A stretch of DNA of 44,300 nt from an uncultured Bacilli bacterium (GTDB lineage: Bacteria > Bacillota_I > Bacilli_A > RF39 > UBA660): positions 1-44,300 of the forward strand of contig CANQMM010000006.1 of NCBI GenBank assembly GCA_947624955.1, read 5' to 3'. The first letter of the stretch is position 1; each line of letters begins with the position of its first letter. The position numbers and the translations under genes were made by a program. Below the pieces are notes generated by a model that was given only the letters and a program-made list of their open reading frames with translations, was not told the DNA's origin and ran no database searches. Shown here piece by piece: positions 1 through 9,734 of the stretch.

Positions 1-267
1 GATAATATGAATGAAGATGAGTTAGTAGCTAATCTATTTAGAATAAATCAAACAAAACAAAGATTAATACGAGATAACGTAAAAGGGGAGGATAATGCCA
101 AGGCGGTTCACTACGAAGTCGGTAGAAAGGTTCGAAAGGCGATTCAAGATATTGGCGGGATGATGCCTGAAGAGATGCCAACACCTGAAAAAAGTTTAAA
201 AGAACTTGAAAAAGAAAAGAAACGATTAGAAAATAAAGAACAAGAAAAACTTGAAGAAGTCAAATAA
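1..267 (+). CDS. DinD-like (DNA-damage-inducible protein D) C-terminal part, truncated by window start
   Basis: Frame is open from base 1; 'FRINQTKQRLIRDNVKGEDNAKAVHYEVGRKVRKAIQDIGGMMPEEMPTPEKS' resembles the DinD C-terminus. Confidence 0.7.
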   Translation, partial: DNMNEDELVANLFRINQTKQRLIRDNVKGEDNAKAVHYEVGRKVRKAIQDIGGMMPEEMPTPEKSLKELEKEKKRLENKEQEKLEEVK

Positions 268-372
268 TTTATGGAAGTAACTAACTATAAAAATGAATGA
301 AAACAAAACAAATATCAACTAGTTGGTTACGGTTTAGTTAACCTTTAATAAAAAAGAAAGTAGGTGGTAATT

Positions 373-1221
373 TTGAATAATAAATTAGAAACAATTTCAA
401 ATCTTTTTGAAGATAAAGAAATAAGAAGTATTTGGGATAGTGAGAAAGAAGAATATTACTTTAGTGTTGTTGATGTTATTGGCGCATTGACAGACAGCAA
501 TATTCCAAAAAGGTATTGGACAGATTTAAAAAGAAAATTAGAAAAAGAAGGAAGTGAACTGTACGAAAATATCGTACAGTTGAAAATTAAAGCTCAGGAT
601 GGGAAAATGAGGGAAACAGATACCTTAGATACAAAAGGGATTTTAAGATTAATTGAATCTGTTCCAAGCCCTAAAGCAGAACCATTTAAACTTTGGTTGG
701 CCAAATTAGGAAGTGAAAGAATTGATGAAGTGTTTGATCCGGAAATTGCAGTTAGTAGAGCAGTAGAATATTATCGTAAAAAAGGTTATAATGATGAATG
801 GATAAAAGCTAGATTAAGTGGAATAGTTGATAGATTTAAACTTACCGATATATGGAAAGAAGGCGGAATTACTAAGCCAATGGAATTTGCACTTCTAACA
901 AACGAAATATATAAAGGTTGGTCGGGTATGAAAGCTAGTGAATATAAGGAACTAAAAGGTCTTAGAAAAGAATCTTTAAGAGATAATATGACTGATATTG
1001 AAGTTGCTCTAACAAATATCGGGGAAATAGCAACAAGGGATATTGCTAGAGAAGAACATCCAAAAGGATTAAAAGAAAATTTAAATGTAGCCAAGCGTGG
1101 TGGAGGAGTTGCCAAAGGAGCAAAAGACTTATATGAAAAAGAAACTAAAAAATCAGCTATATCAAAAAGCAATAGCTTAAATTATAAATACATAGATAAA
1201 AAATTAATAGAAGATAAATAG
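373..1221 (+). CDS. BRO-N domain protein (BRO/antirepressor-like family)
   Basis: N-terminus 'IRSIWDSEKEEYYFSVVDVIGALTDS...YWTDLKRKL' is BRO-N like. RBS AGGTGG (362-367) favours the TTG at 373 over the ORF-track GTG at 364. Confidence 0.75.
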   Translation: MNNKLETISNLFEDKEIRSIWDSEKEEYYFSVVDVIGALTDSNIPKRYWTDLKRKLEKEGSELYENIVQLKIKAQDGKMRETDTLDTKGILRLIESVPSPKAEPFKLWLAKLGSERIDEVFDPEIAVSRAVEYYRKKGYNDEWIKARLSGIVDRFKLTDIWKEGGITKPMEFALLTNEIYKGWSGMKASEYKELKGLRKESLRDNMTDIEVALTNIGEIATRDIAREEHPKGLKENLNVAKRGGGVAKGAKDLYEKETKKSAISKSNSLNYKYIDKKLIEDK

Positions 1222-1255
1222 TTTCAATTTCGGCGAATTCGACGAGTTTAGAAAA

Positions 1256-1292
1256 GGGTTCAAAAATGAACGCTTAAGATTTGAACTTTTTA
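1256..1292 (+). terminator. Possible intrinsic terminator after the BRO-N gene
   Basis: GTTCAAA...TTTGAAC stem followed by TTTTT. Confidence 0.45.
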
Positions 1293-1316
1293 GTTTTAAA
1301 AGAAGGATGTGAAAAT

Positions 1317-2174
1317 ATGAATGAAGATAAAACAAACATCAATTGGTATCCGGGTCATATGGCTAAGACGAAAAAGCAAATAAAAGAGAAAATGGGATTA
1401 ATCGATGTAGTTTATGAGTTAATCGATAGTCGAATTCCTTACTCTTCCAAAATACGGGATATTGATGAGTTAGTAAAGAATAAACCGAGAATTTTAATTA
1501 TGACAAAGTATGATTTGTGTGACAAAGTAGAGACAGCTAAATGGGTTAAGTATTACGAAGAAAATGCTTATAAGGTACTACCAATGAATTTAAACGATAG
1601 TAATGCGATTAATGAACTAATTAAAGTTACACAAGATATGATGGAAGAAGAGCAAAGTAAGAGAATTAATAAAGGTTTAATGGCCAAAGAGATTAAAGTT
1701 TTAGTAATGGGTATTCCGAATGTAGGGAAGTCAACGTTAATTAATAAGTTAGCGAAAAGAAATGCTACTCTAACCGGTAACACGCCGGGCGTTACTAAAA
1801 ATTTAAATTTTATCAAGACAAATAGTAATCTTTTATTACTCGATTCTCCGGGAATTTTATGGCCAAAACTTGATAATGCCGAGGTGGCTTTAAATTTAGC
1901 GAGTATGAGTGCTATTAAGAGTGAAATATTACCAATAGATGAGGTGGCTATTCATATTTTAAATAAGTTAGATAAATATTATCCAGAAGTATTAAAGCAA
2001 AGATATAATCTAGATAAACTTGAGGAAGATTTAGAAATAGTGTATGATAAGATTGGTAAGAAAATTGGAGCACTAGTCAAAGGTGGCGAGGTGCTCTATG
2101 AAAGAGTAAGCTTAGCAATAGTAAATGATGTTAAGAATGAATATATTACCGGAATAACTTTTGATAGGAGATAA
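1317..2174 (+). CDS. rbgA: Ribosome biogenesis GTPase RbgA/YlqF
   Basis: Circularly permuted GTPase: 'NWYPGHMAKTKKQI', 'TKYDLCD', 'GIPNVGKSTLINKL', 'GNTPGVTK', 'DSPGIL'. ATG at 1317 is preceded by AAGGATG. Confidence 0.95.
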   Translation: MNEDKTNINWYPGHMAKTKKQIKEKMGLIDVVYELIDSRIPYSSKIRDIDELVKNKPRILIMTKYDLCDKVETAKWVKYYEENAYKVLPMNLNDSNAINELIKVTQDMMEEEQSKRINKGLMAKEIKVLVMGIPNVGKSTLINKLAKRNATLTGNTPGVTKNLNFIKTNSNLLLLDSPGILWPKLDNAEVALNLASMSAIKSEILPIDEVAIHILNKLDKYYPEVLKQRYNLDKLEEDLEIVYDKIGKKIGALVKGGEVLYERVSLAIVNDVKNEYITGITFDRR

Positions 2175-2180
2175 TTAAAT

Positions 2181-2855
2181 ATGGATAAAGAAGTAGCAAA
2201 GTATTTAATTGATAGGTTAAAGTTAAATGACCATTTGACAACGGAAGAAATGACCGTCTTTTTAGCAAGATTTCAAAGGTATTTTCGGGGTAATGCTAGT
2301 AAAAATAGTGCTACTGGAGTAGGCGGAAGAACTCTTGGTACTTTAAAATATAATATGGATGAATTATTGAAATTTTTAACTGCTCTTGGGTGTACGGAAA
2401 AAGATTTTATCGAAGTAATCGATAAAGCTCCGGATTTATTAAATATAGATATTAAGAGATTATATATTAAGTATTTGATATTGGGATTGTTACCAATATG
2501 TGAGGAAGACCCTGAATATCGTTTAAGACATATAGTTAATAAGCCCCAAGATATTAGAACTAGCGAAAATGTGATGTATGCGAGAATTAAGTTTGCTTTA
2601 AATTCCGGATATCCATCGGTTAAATTAAATTGGAATATGGTTGTCCATGCAACAAGAATGGAATATGGAGATATCTTTGTGAAAAGAAAATATGGGAAGT
2701 CTTATAAAGTCTTTGATAATGCTGATGATTATAAGGAACTAGAAATAGTTAATAGATATCCTTTAACCGATGATGTTATTCGGGAATTAAAACAATTAAA
2801 ATGTAATGAAGAGGTAGTTGCAAGATATGAAGAAGAGCCAAAGTTCGGTATGTGA
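2181..2855 (+). CDS. Hypothetical protein (224 aa)
   Basis: Long ORF in an operon between rbgA and rnhB; family not recognised. Confidence 0.75.
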   Translation: MDKEVAKYLIDRLKLNDHLTTEEMTVFLARFQRYFRGNASKNSATGVGGRTLGTLKYNMDELLKFLTALGCTEKDFIEVIDKAPDLLNIDIKRLYIKYLILGLLPICEEDPEYRLRHIVNKPQDIRTSENVMYARIKFALNSGYPSVKLNWNMVVHATRMEYGDIFVKRKYGKSYKVFDNADDYKELEIVNRYPLTDDVIRELKQLKCNEEVVARYEEEPKFGM

Positions 2856-3474
2856 TTTATTAAAATACGAAAAAGAATTATATGAACAAGATATTAAATT
2901 AATTGCCGGAGTAGATGAAGTAGGTAGAGGACCGTTAGTAGGGCCGGTGGTGGCAGCGGCGGTTATCTTACCGGAAGGTTATGAATTGGAAGGTTTAACG
3001 GATAGTAAACAATTAAGTGAGAAAAAAAGAAATTTATATTATGATATTTTACAGAAAGAAGCCATTGCTATTGGGGTAGGTGAAGCTTCTAGTCAAGAAA
3101 TCGACGAAATTAATATCTATGCCGCTAGTCGGTTAGCTATGGAAAGAGCTTTAGCAAATTTACCGGTCCAGCCTAAACATATTTTAGTTGATGCGATGCC
3201 TTTACATCTAGATATTCCTTCAACGAGTATCATTCACGGGGATGCTTTATCTTTATCGATTGCGGCGGCGAGTGTGATAGCCAAAGTAACTAGAGATAGA
3301 ATGATGGAAGAATTAGATTTAGAACATCCGGAATACGGTTTTAAAAAACATAAAGGTTATCCTACTAAATATCATTTAGAAATGTTAAAAAAATATGGAC
3401 CGTTAGCAAATTATAGATTTACATATGGGCCAGTTCGTGGTTTAATTAATAATTGTGAAGAAGGAAAAGAATAG
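2827..3474 (+). CDS. rnhB: Ribonuclease HII
   Basis: 'IAGVDEVGRGPLVGPVVAAAVILP', 'TDSKQLSEKKR', 'VDAMP', 'KHKGYPTKYH'. ATG at 2827; overlaps the upstream ORF. Confidence 0.96.
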   Translation: MKKSQSSVCDLLKYEKELYEQDIKLIAGVDEVGRGPLVGPVVAAAVILPEGYELEGLTDSKQLSEKKRNLYYDILQKEAIAIGVGEASSQEIDEINIYAASRLAMERALANLPVQPKHILVDAMPLHLDIPSTSIIHGDALSLSIAAASVIAKVTRDRMMEELDLEHPEYGFKKHKGYPTKYHLEMLKKYGPLANYRFTYGPVRGLINNCEEGKE

Positions 3475-3487
3475 GAAGTTAAATAGT

Positions 3488-5626
3488 ATGAAGAACTTGT
3501 TTTTAAATCGTGCTTTTAAAAATTATTGTTTAATGTTTTTAACAATGTTCGCAACCGAATTAATATTTCGAAAAGTATTAGATATTCCAATTAGGGAATG
3601 GTCAACTTTACGAGTATTTATCGGGATAAATATTATTAGTATTTTCTTAGGAATACTGTATTCTTTTACAGGGCGAGTCCTTGGGAATATTCTTTCGTTT
3701 ATAACAAGTTTAATTGCTAGTATTTATGCTATAGCGCAAGCGGGTTTTATCAATTATTTAGGCGTCTATATTTCGCTTGGTACCGCTAGTCAAGCGGGAG
3801 CAGTAAAAGATTATATTGGCGATTATATTCAAAGTTTTAAGGGAAGTTTTTACCTTATCTTAATTCCGATTGGTTTATTGCTGATTTATTATTTATTAAT
3901 TGAAAGAAATGTTAAGATAAAAATAGATAATCAAAAGTTTAATGTCTTAGAAGTTCTTGGCGGACAAGAGACTAAAGATTTAGAAAATCAAAGAATTAAG
4001 AAGCAAGAAAGAAAGAAATTAAATATTATTAGAATAGCTTTAACAGTTATTTTAGTTGGTCTTGGCGGATTTTATTACTATTCTTTGCGTGCTGAATTTA
4101 TGCAAAATAAATTGCAATTAATTAGTACGAAGGATTTATTTAATAATCCGGAAATTCCGAATATTGCTGTCAATCAATTTGGGATCAGTGTATTTGGGTT
4201 ACTAGATATTAAAACGAAATATATGCCTAGCTCTTCTTTAGAAGAAGAGTTTACTGATGGATTTAATAAACCCGTGCAAGAAATAACTGACTATACTAGA
4301 TTTATCAACGATACTGCTTGGGAGCAGATAATTAGCGAAGAAAAAAATAGCAATTATAAGAAATTAAGTAATTATTTTATAAGTAAACCAATCACTCCGA
4401 AGAATGATTATACGGGAATGTTTAAAGGTAAAAACTTAATTGTCATTATGATGGAATCGACGAATAACATTGCAATTAATAAAGAATATTTCCCTAATCT
4501 CTATAAATTATATAGTGAGGGATGGAGTTGGGATAATGCTTATTCGCCAAAGAATTCTTGTTCGACTGGAAATAATGAGATGAGTGGGATGGCGAGTCTT
4601 TATACCATTAACTTATCTTGTACGGCCAATAATTATCGGGATAATACCTATTTTGAAGCGATATTCAATTTATTTAATCGTGCCGGTTATACGACGAGTA
4701 GTTATCATAATAATGCCGATCAATACTATTATCGGAAACAAATTCATCCCAATATGGGAAGTATGAACTATTATAATGCAAATAATTTAGGAATTCCGGT
4801 ACCAAGTGTATATCAAGAGTGGGCAAGTGATGTTACTTTAATGGAAAAGTTCTTAGAAAAAACGGCAAGCGAAGAACATTATATGGCTTGGATTACAACA
4901 GTGACGGCGCATCAACCTTATACTGTTAGCAGTGAATATGGGGATTTGTATGTCGATGATTTTGCCGATACGGATTATGATATTAGTTTAAAAAGATATT
5001 TATCGAAATTAAAAGTATTTGATGAAGCTATCGGGACTTTATTAGATGGTCTAGAAAAACAAGGAAAGTTAGATGATACGGTAATTGTTTTATATGGTGA
5101 TCATTATCCCTATGGACTTAGTAAATCGACGATTAAACAGATTGTCGATTATGATATAAGTTGGGGTTATGAAATCGATAGAGCACCATTTATCATTTAT
5201 AATTCCGAAATAAAACCAACTAAATTTAAAGAGTATACTTCCTATATGAATATTTTACCGACGGTAGCCAATCTATTCGACTTAACTTACGATCCGAGAT
5301 TATATTCGGGAATAGATATTTTAAGTGATGAATATCCAAATCGGGTAGTCTTTGGGGATGGTTCATGGCGCGATGAAAGGGCATTTTACAATGCGGCAAC
5401 CGGGAAGATTAAATATTTAGGTGAACAAAAATATACGGATGAGGAAATAATTAGCATAAATAAAGATATACTTAATAATATAAGAATGGCTAATTTAGCA
5501 ATTACTACTAACTATTTTGCCTATTTAGGGGAAAAATTACAGGAGTATAATTCGCCATTATTGTTAAATAAGCAAATTTTTACTGATAAGCAAGAAGAAA
5601 CAAGTGAGGAAAATACAACTTCCTAA
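3488..5626 (+). CDS. LTA synthase family protein (membrane sulfatase-like phosphoglycerol transferase)
   Basis: N-terminal TM segments, then 'NLIVIMMESTNN', 'NSCSTGNNEM', 'TVTAHQPY', 'VIVLYGDHYPYG'. Confidence 0.9.
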   Translation: MKNLFLNRAFKNYCLMFLTMFATELIFRKVLDIPIREWSTLRVFIGINIISIFLGILYSFTGRVLGNILSFITSLIASIYAIAQAGFINYLGVYISLGTASQAGAVKDYIGDYIQSFKGSFYLILIPIGLLLIYYLLIERNVKIKIDNQKFNVLEVLGGQETKDLENQRIKKQERKKLNIIRIALTVILVGLGGFYYYSLRAEFMQNKLQLISTKDLFNNPEIPNIAVNQFGISVFGLLDIKTKYMPSSSLEEEFTDGFNKPVQEITDYTRFINDTAWEQIISEEKNSNYKKLSNYFISKPITPKNDYTGMFKGKNLIVIMMESTNNIAINKEYFPNLYKLYSEGWSWDNAYSPKNSCSTGNNEMSGMASLYTINLSCTANNYRDNTYFEAIFNLFNRAGYTTSSYHNNADQYYYRKQIHPNMGSMNYYNANNLGIPVPSVYQEWASDVTLMEKFLEKTASEEHYMAWITTVTAHQPYTVSSEYGDLYVDDFADTDYDISLKRYLSKLKVFDEAIGTLLDGLEKQGKLDDTVIVLYGDHYPYGLSKSTIKQIVDYDISWGYEIDRAPFIIYNSEIKPTKFKEYTSYMNILPTVANLFDLTYDPRLYSGIDILSDEYPNRVVFGDGSWRDERAFYNAATGKIKYLGEQKYTDEEIISINKDILNNIRMANLAITTNYFAYLGEKLQEYNSPLLLNKQIFTDKQEETSEENTTS

Positions 5627-5641
5627 TAGAAAGGAAAGAAA

Positions 5642-7669
5642 ATGAAGAAATTAGTTATAGTAGAAAGCCCAAGTAAGAGTAAAACCATTGAAAAATACTT
5701 GGGTAATGATTATAAAGTAGTAAGTAGTAAAGGGCATATCAGAGACTTAGCAACAACGGGAAAATATGGCTTGGGAGTAGATATCGAAAACAATTTTACG
5801 CCAACATATGTACCGATAAGTGGTAAAAAGAAATTAATTACGGATTTAAAAAAGATGAGTAAAGACTATGACAAAGTTGTTTTGGCAACCGATCCGGATA
5901 GAGAAGGGGAAGCTATCTCTTGGCATTTATATGATGCTTTAGGTTTAAAAGATAAGGATTATGAAAGAGTTACCTTTCATGAAATTACGAAAGATGTAAT
6001 TAAAGAAGCTTTTGAAAATCCGGGGAAAATCGATAATAATTTAGTTAAGAGTCAAGAAACAAGAAGAATTTTAGACCGGATTATCGGTTTTCGATTAAGT
6101 AAATTAATGCAAAGTAAAACAGGTGGTAAAAGCGCCGGACGCGTTCAGAGTGTCGCTTTAAAATTAATCGTCGATCGGGAAAGAGAAATCGAAGCTTTTA
6201 TTCCGGAAGAATATCATACGATTACCGCTAGTTTTGAAGGATTTACGGCAGACTTAATTAAATATCAAGATAAAGATATTAAAATTAAAAACTTTGACGA
6301 AGCCCAAGCAATTCTCGATAAATTAACTAAAGAATTTACCGTAACGAATATCGATAAGAAAGAGAAAAATAGAAAGAGTAAATTACCGTTTAAGACGTCT
6401 ACCTTACAACAAGTGGCGGTTAATAAATTAGGTTTTTCTTCTTCGAAAACGATGCGGATAGCGCAAAAACTTTACGAAGGGGTCGATGTTGGGAAAGAAA
6501 CTGTCGGTTTAATCACGTATATGCGTACGGATTCAACGAGACTTTCTCCGGCTTTCATAGCAGAAACATTTAAATATATTAAAGATAATTACGGGGAAGG
6601 GTATGTTGGCAGTGTTAAAAAAGAGAAAAAAACCGAACACGAGCAGGATGCCCACGAAGGGATTAGACCAACAAGTATTTATCGAACTCCAGAAAGTGTG
6701 AAAAAAAGTTTAACAAGTGAGGAATATAAATTATATAGTTTGATTTATTACCGGACTTTAGCTTCTTTAATGAAAGATGCGAAGGTTATGGCGACGAGTG
6801 TTGATTTAATAAATAACGATTATTTATTTAGAGCCAATGGCAGTGTCTTAATATTCGACGGTTATTTAAAAGTATATGAACACTATGAAGATAACGAAGA
6901 TGTGGTTTTACCGGATTTAGATAGTAAGTTAAATCAAGTAATCATAGCTAGTGACATTACTAGTGAACAACACTTTACGAAACCGGCACCACGATATACT
7001 GAAAGCTCTTTAATTAAAGAATTAGAAAAATTAGGAATCGGGCGACCTAGTACTTATGCGACGATTATTGAGACATTAAAATCACGGGATTATGTAGCAG
7101 TCGAAGATAAGAAATTTGTTCCGACAGCGATGGGAATTGAGACAACAGATAAATTACAAGAATTCTTTAGTGGGATTGTCAATGTCAAATATACCGCTAA
7201 TATGGAAAATGACTTAGATGAAATTGCTTTGAATCAAAAGGATAACATTAAAGTCTTAGAAGAATTCTATAAGGATTTTGCTCCTTTAGTCGATACAGCT
7301 TTTAAGAATATGGAGAAAAAAGAAGCTGAGCTAACGGGAGAAAAGTGTCCGGAATGTGGTAATGACTTGGTAATCCGGAGCGGGAGATATGGCAAATTTA
7401 TTGCTTGTTCGAATTATCCAAATTGCAAATATATTAAAAAAGAAGAAGCCCAAGTTATTGAGGTTGCCCCTTGCCATAAATGTGGTAGTGTCATAGTCGA
7501 AAGAAAAACAAGAAAAGGCAAAGTATTTTATGGATGTAAAAATTATCCGAAATGTGATGCTGCTTTTTGGTATTTACCAATAGATAAAGATTGTCCAAAA
7601 TGTGGGCATCAAATGATGTTAAAAAATAAAAAAGAGATTTGCCCAGAATGTGATAAGAAAGAGCAGTAA
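5642..7669 (+). CDS. topA: DNA topoisomerase I
   Basis: 'LVIVESPSKSKTIEKYLG' Toprim, 'LITYMRTDSTRLS' active site, C-terminal CxxC zinc ribbons. Confidence 0.97.
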   Translation: MKKLVIVESPSKSKTIEKYLGNDYKVVSSKGHIRDLATTGKYGLGVDIENNFTPTYVPISGKKKLITDLKKMSKDYDKVVLATDPDREGEAISWHLYDALGLKDKDYERVTFHEITKDVIKEAFENPGKIDNNLVKSQETRRILDRIIGFRLSKLMQSKTGGKSAGRVQSVALKLIVDREREIEAFIPEEYHTITASFEGFTADLIKYQDKDIKIKNFDEAQAILDKLTKEFTVTNIDKKEKNRKSKLPFKTSTLQQVAVNKLGFSSSKTMRIAQKLYEGVDVGKETVGLITYMRTDSTRLSPAFIAETFKYIKDNYGEGYVGSVKKEKKTEHEQDAHEGIRPTSIYRTPESVKKSLTSEEYKLYSLIYYRTLASLMKDAKVMATSVDLINNDYLFRANGSVLIFDGYLKVYEHYEDNEDVVLPDLDSKLNQVIIASDITSEQHFTKPAPRYTESSLIKELEKLGIGRPSTYATIIETLKSRDYVAVEDKKFVPTAMGIETTDKLQEFFSGIVNVKYTANMENDLDEIALNQKDNIKVLEEFYKDFAPLVDTAFKNMEKKEAELTGEKCPECGNDLVIRSGRYGKFIACSNYPNCKYIKKEEAQVIEVAPCHKCGSVIVERKTRKGKVFYGCKNYPKCDAAFWYLPIDKDCPKCGHQMMLKNKKEICPECDKKEQ

Positions 7670-7682
7670 TGTTCTTTTTCTT
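7658..7682 (+). terminator. Possible intrinsic terminator at topA end
   Basis: AAGAGCA gtaa TGTTCTTTTTC; 7 bp stem with one G-U, then T-rich tail. Confidence 0.4.
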
Positions 7683-7712
7683 TTGGGGTAAGATAATTAA
7701 GAGGTGGTTGTT

Positions 7713-7880
7713 TTGACAAATATTTTAGAAGATATTAAATTCGTAGAAGCTTTTTTAGAAAAGTATTTAGGACTTAAAAAGAATAGTTTAAAGGGTAAAG
7801 TTAAAATTAAACAGAAAAAAGATAATGAAGTAATTTTTAGCGTAGATGAACAAGAAATTACTATAAAAATAAAAAAATAA
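7713..7880 (+). CDS. Small hypothetical protein (55 aa, TTG start)
   Basis: AAGAGGTGG RBS then TTG; MTNILEDIKFVEAFLEKYLGLKKNSLKGKVKIKQKKDNEVIFSVDEQEITIKIKK. Absent from the ORF track. Confidence 0.55.
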   Translation: MTNILEDIKFVEAFLEKYLGLKKNSLKGKVKIKQKKDNEVIFSVDEQEITIKIKK

Positions 7881-7897
7881 TTAGGATTAAATAAACC

Positions 7898-7908
7898 TGT
7901 GATATAAT
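7898..7908 (+). promoter_or_regulatory. Extended -10 promoter for lepA
   Basis: TGTGATATAAT upstream of the lepA start. Confidence 0.6.
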
Positions 7909-7927
7909 ATCATTATCGGGTGAGATT

Positions 7928-9724
7928 ATGCAGTCAAATAAAATACGTAATTTTTCAATTATTGCTCATATTGACCATGGCAAAAGTACACTAGCTGATA
8001 GAATTCTCGAACTAACGGGAGCTATCGATGCACGGGAAATGAAAGAACAGCTTTTGGATAGCATGGACTTAGAAAGAGAAAGAGGCATTACGATTAAGTT
8101 AAATGCCGTGGCTTTAAAATATCAGTATCATAATGAAGAATATATTCTCCATCTAATCGATACGCCAGGACATGTCGATTTCTCTTACGAGGTAAGTAGG
8201 AGTTTAGCAGCTTGTGAAGGGGCAATATTAGTTGTGGATGCCGCTCAGGGAATCGAAGCACAGACACTTGCTAATCTCTATTTAGCTATGAGTAATGATT
8301 TAGTCATAATCCCGGTAATTAATAAAATAGATTTACCAAATGCCGATATCCCGAAAGTCAAAAAAGAATTATGTGAGGTATTAGGTTTTAAAGAAGAAGA
8401 TATACTTTTATGTAGTGGAAAAACAGGGGTCGGAGTTAAAGAACTACTAGATGCCGTAGTGGAAAGAATACCGGCACCGGAGGTAAAAAACAACCAAGAA
8501 ACGCGAGCGTTAATCTTCGATAGCAAGTTTGATGCTTACCGAGGAGTCGTAGCTCTAGTTAGAATATTTGATGGCAAGATCAAAGTTAAAGATAAGATTA
8601 AAATGATGGCTACAGGCGGAGAATTTGAGGTAACGGAGGTCGGAATTTGTACACCGAAAGAGGTTAAAAAGAACGAGTTATCTCCGGGGGAAGTCGGTTA
8701 TGTCTGTGCGGCGATTAAAGATATTAGCTTAGTCCACGTCGGGGACACAATTACTTTGAGTAATCGCCCGGCTGGAGAACCACTAGCAGGATATCAACCG
8801 ATGAAACCGATGGTATATTCGGGAATATTTCCAATTGAACCGAATAAATTTCCGGCGCTTAGAGAAGCTTTAGAAAAGTTAAAACTCAATGATGCGGCGC
8901 TAGCTTTTGAACCGGAGACATCGGATGCCTTAGGTTTTGGGTTTCGTTGTGGCTTTTTAGGATTACTCCATATGGACGTCATTATGACGCGGTTAGAAAG
9001 AGAATTTGACTTGGATATTATTGCGACGAGTCCAAGTGTTATCTATGAGGTGGAACTTACAAATGGCGAAGTTGTAATGATCGATTCACCAAATAAAATG
9101 CCTGATAGGGTAAGTATTAAAGAAATAAGAGAACCGTATATAAGAACGAATATCTTTGTTCCGAGTGAGTATATCGGACCGATTATGGAATTATGCCAAG
9201 ATAAAAGAGGCCAATATATCGGAATGGAGTATATTAATCCTACGCGAGTAAATATCCATTATGATATTCCCCTTGCGGAAATAGTGTATGACTTTTTTGA
9301 TAAATTAAAAAGTACTACTAAAGGATATGCTTCATTTGATTATGAGATCATTGGCTATAAAGCAAGTGATTTAGTAAAGATGGATATATTAATTAATGGC
9401 GAGGTGGTCGATGCGTTATCGTTAATCGTTCATAAAGATTTTGCTTATAACCGGGGAAAGAGCATTGTGGAGAATTTAAAAGAAATTATTCCAAGGCAAA
9501 TGTTTCAAGTACCAATTCAAGCGAGTATTGGCAGTAAAGTAATCGCCCGGGAAAATATCAGTGCAATGAAGAAAAACGTCTTAGCCAAATGTTATGGTGG
9601 CGATATATCCCGGAAACGAAAATTATTGGAAAAGCAAAAAGAAGGCAAAAAGAGAATGAAAATGGTTGGTAGTGTAGAGATACCCCAAGAAGCTTTTTTA
9701 GCAATATTAAAGGTAGATAAATAG
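7928..9724 (+). CDS. lepA: Elongation factor 4
   Basis: '[21 protein letters not shown]', 'DTPGHVDF', 'NKIDLP'; LepA-specific C-terminus. Confidence 0.98.
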   Translation: MQSNKIRNFSIIAHIDHGKSTLADRILELTGAIDAREMKEQLLDSMDLERERGITIKLNAVALKYQYHNEEYILHLIDTPGHVDFSYEVSRSLAACEGAILVVDAAQGIEAQTLANLYLAMSNDLVIIPVINKIDLPNADIPKVKKELCEVLGFKEEDILLCSGKTGVGVKELLDAVVERIPAPEVKNNQETRALIFDSKFDAYRGVVALVRIFDGKIKVKDKIKMMATGGEFEVTEVGICTPKEVKKNELSPGEVGYVCAAIKDISLVHVGDTITLSNRPAGEPLAGYQPMKPMVYSGIFPIEPNKFPALREALEKLKLNDAALAFEPETSDALGFGFRCGFLGLLHMDVIMTRLEREFDLDIIATSPSVIYEVELTNGEVVMIDSPNKMPDRVSIKEIREPYIRTNIFVPSEYIGPIMELCQDKRGQYIGMEYINPTRVNIHYDIPLAEIVYDFFDKLKSTTKGYASFDYEIIGYKASDLVKMDILINGEVVDALSLIVHKDFAYNRGKSIVENLKEIIPRQMFQVPIQASIGSKVIARENISAMKKNVLAKCYGGDISRKRKLLEKQKEGKKRMKMVGSVEIPQEAFLAILKVDK

Positions 9725-9734
9725 AGGTGTAATT

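Noticed and set aside
786-1172. Minus-strand 128 aa ORF
   Set aside because: Antisense to the BRO-N gene; composition is a typical reverse-frame artefact. The other minus-strand ORFs in the track inside rbgA, lepA, tadA, ruvB, rpoD and similar genes are rejected for the same reason.
1226-1250. CGAATTCG palindrome in TTCGGCGAATTCGACGAG as a regulatory site
   Set aside because: Single short palindrome located at a gene 3' end; no second copy and no promoter nearby.
4584-4766. 60 aa ORF inside the LtaS-like gene
   Set aside because: Alternate frame of a clear coding region.
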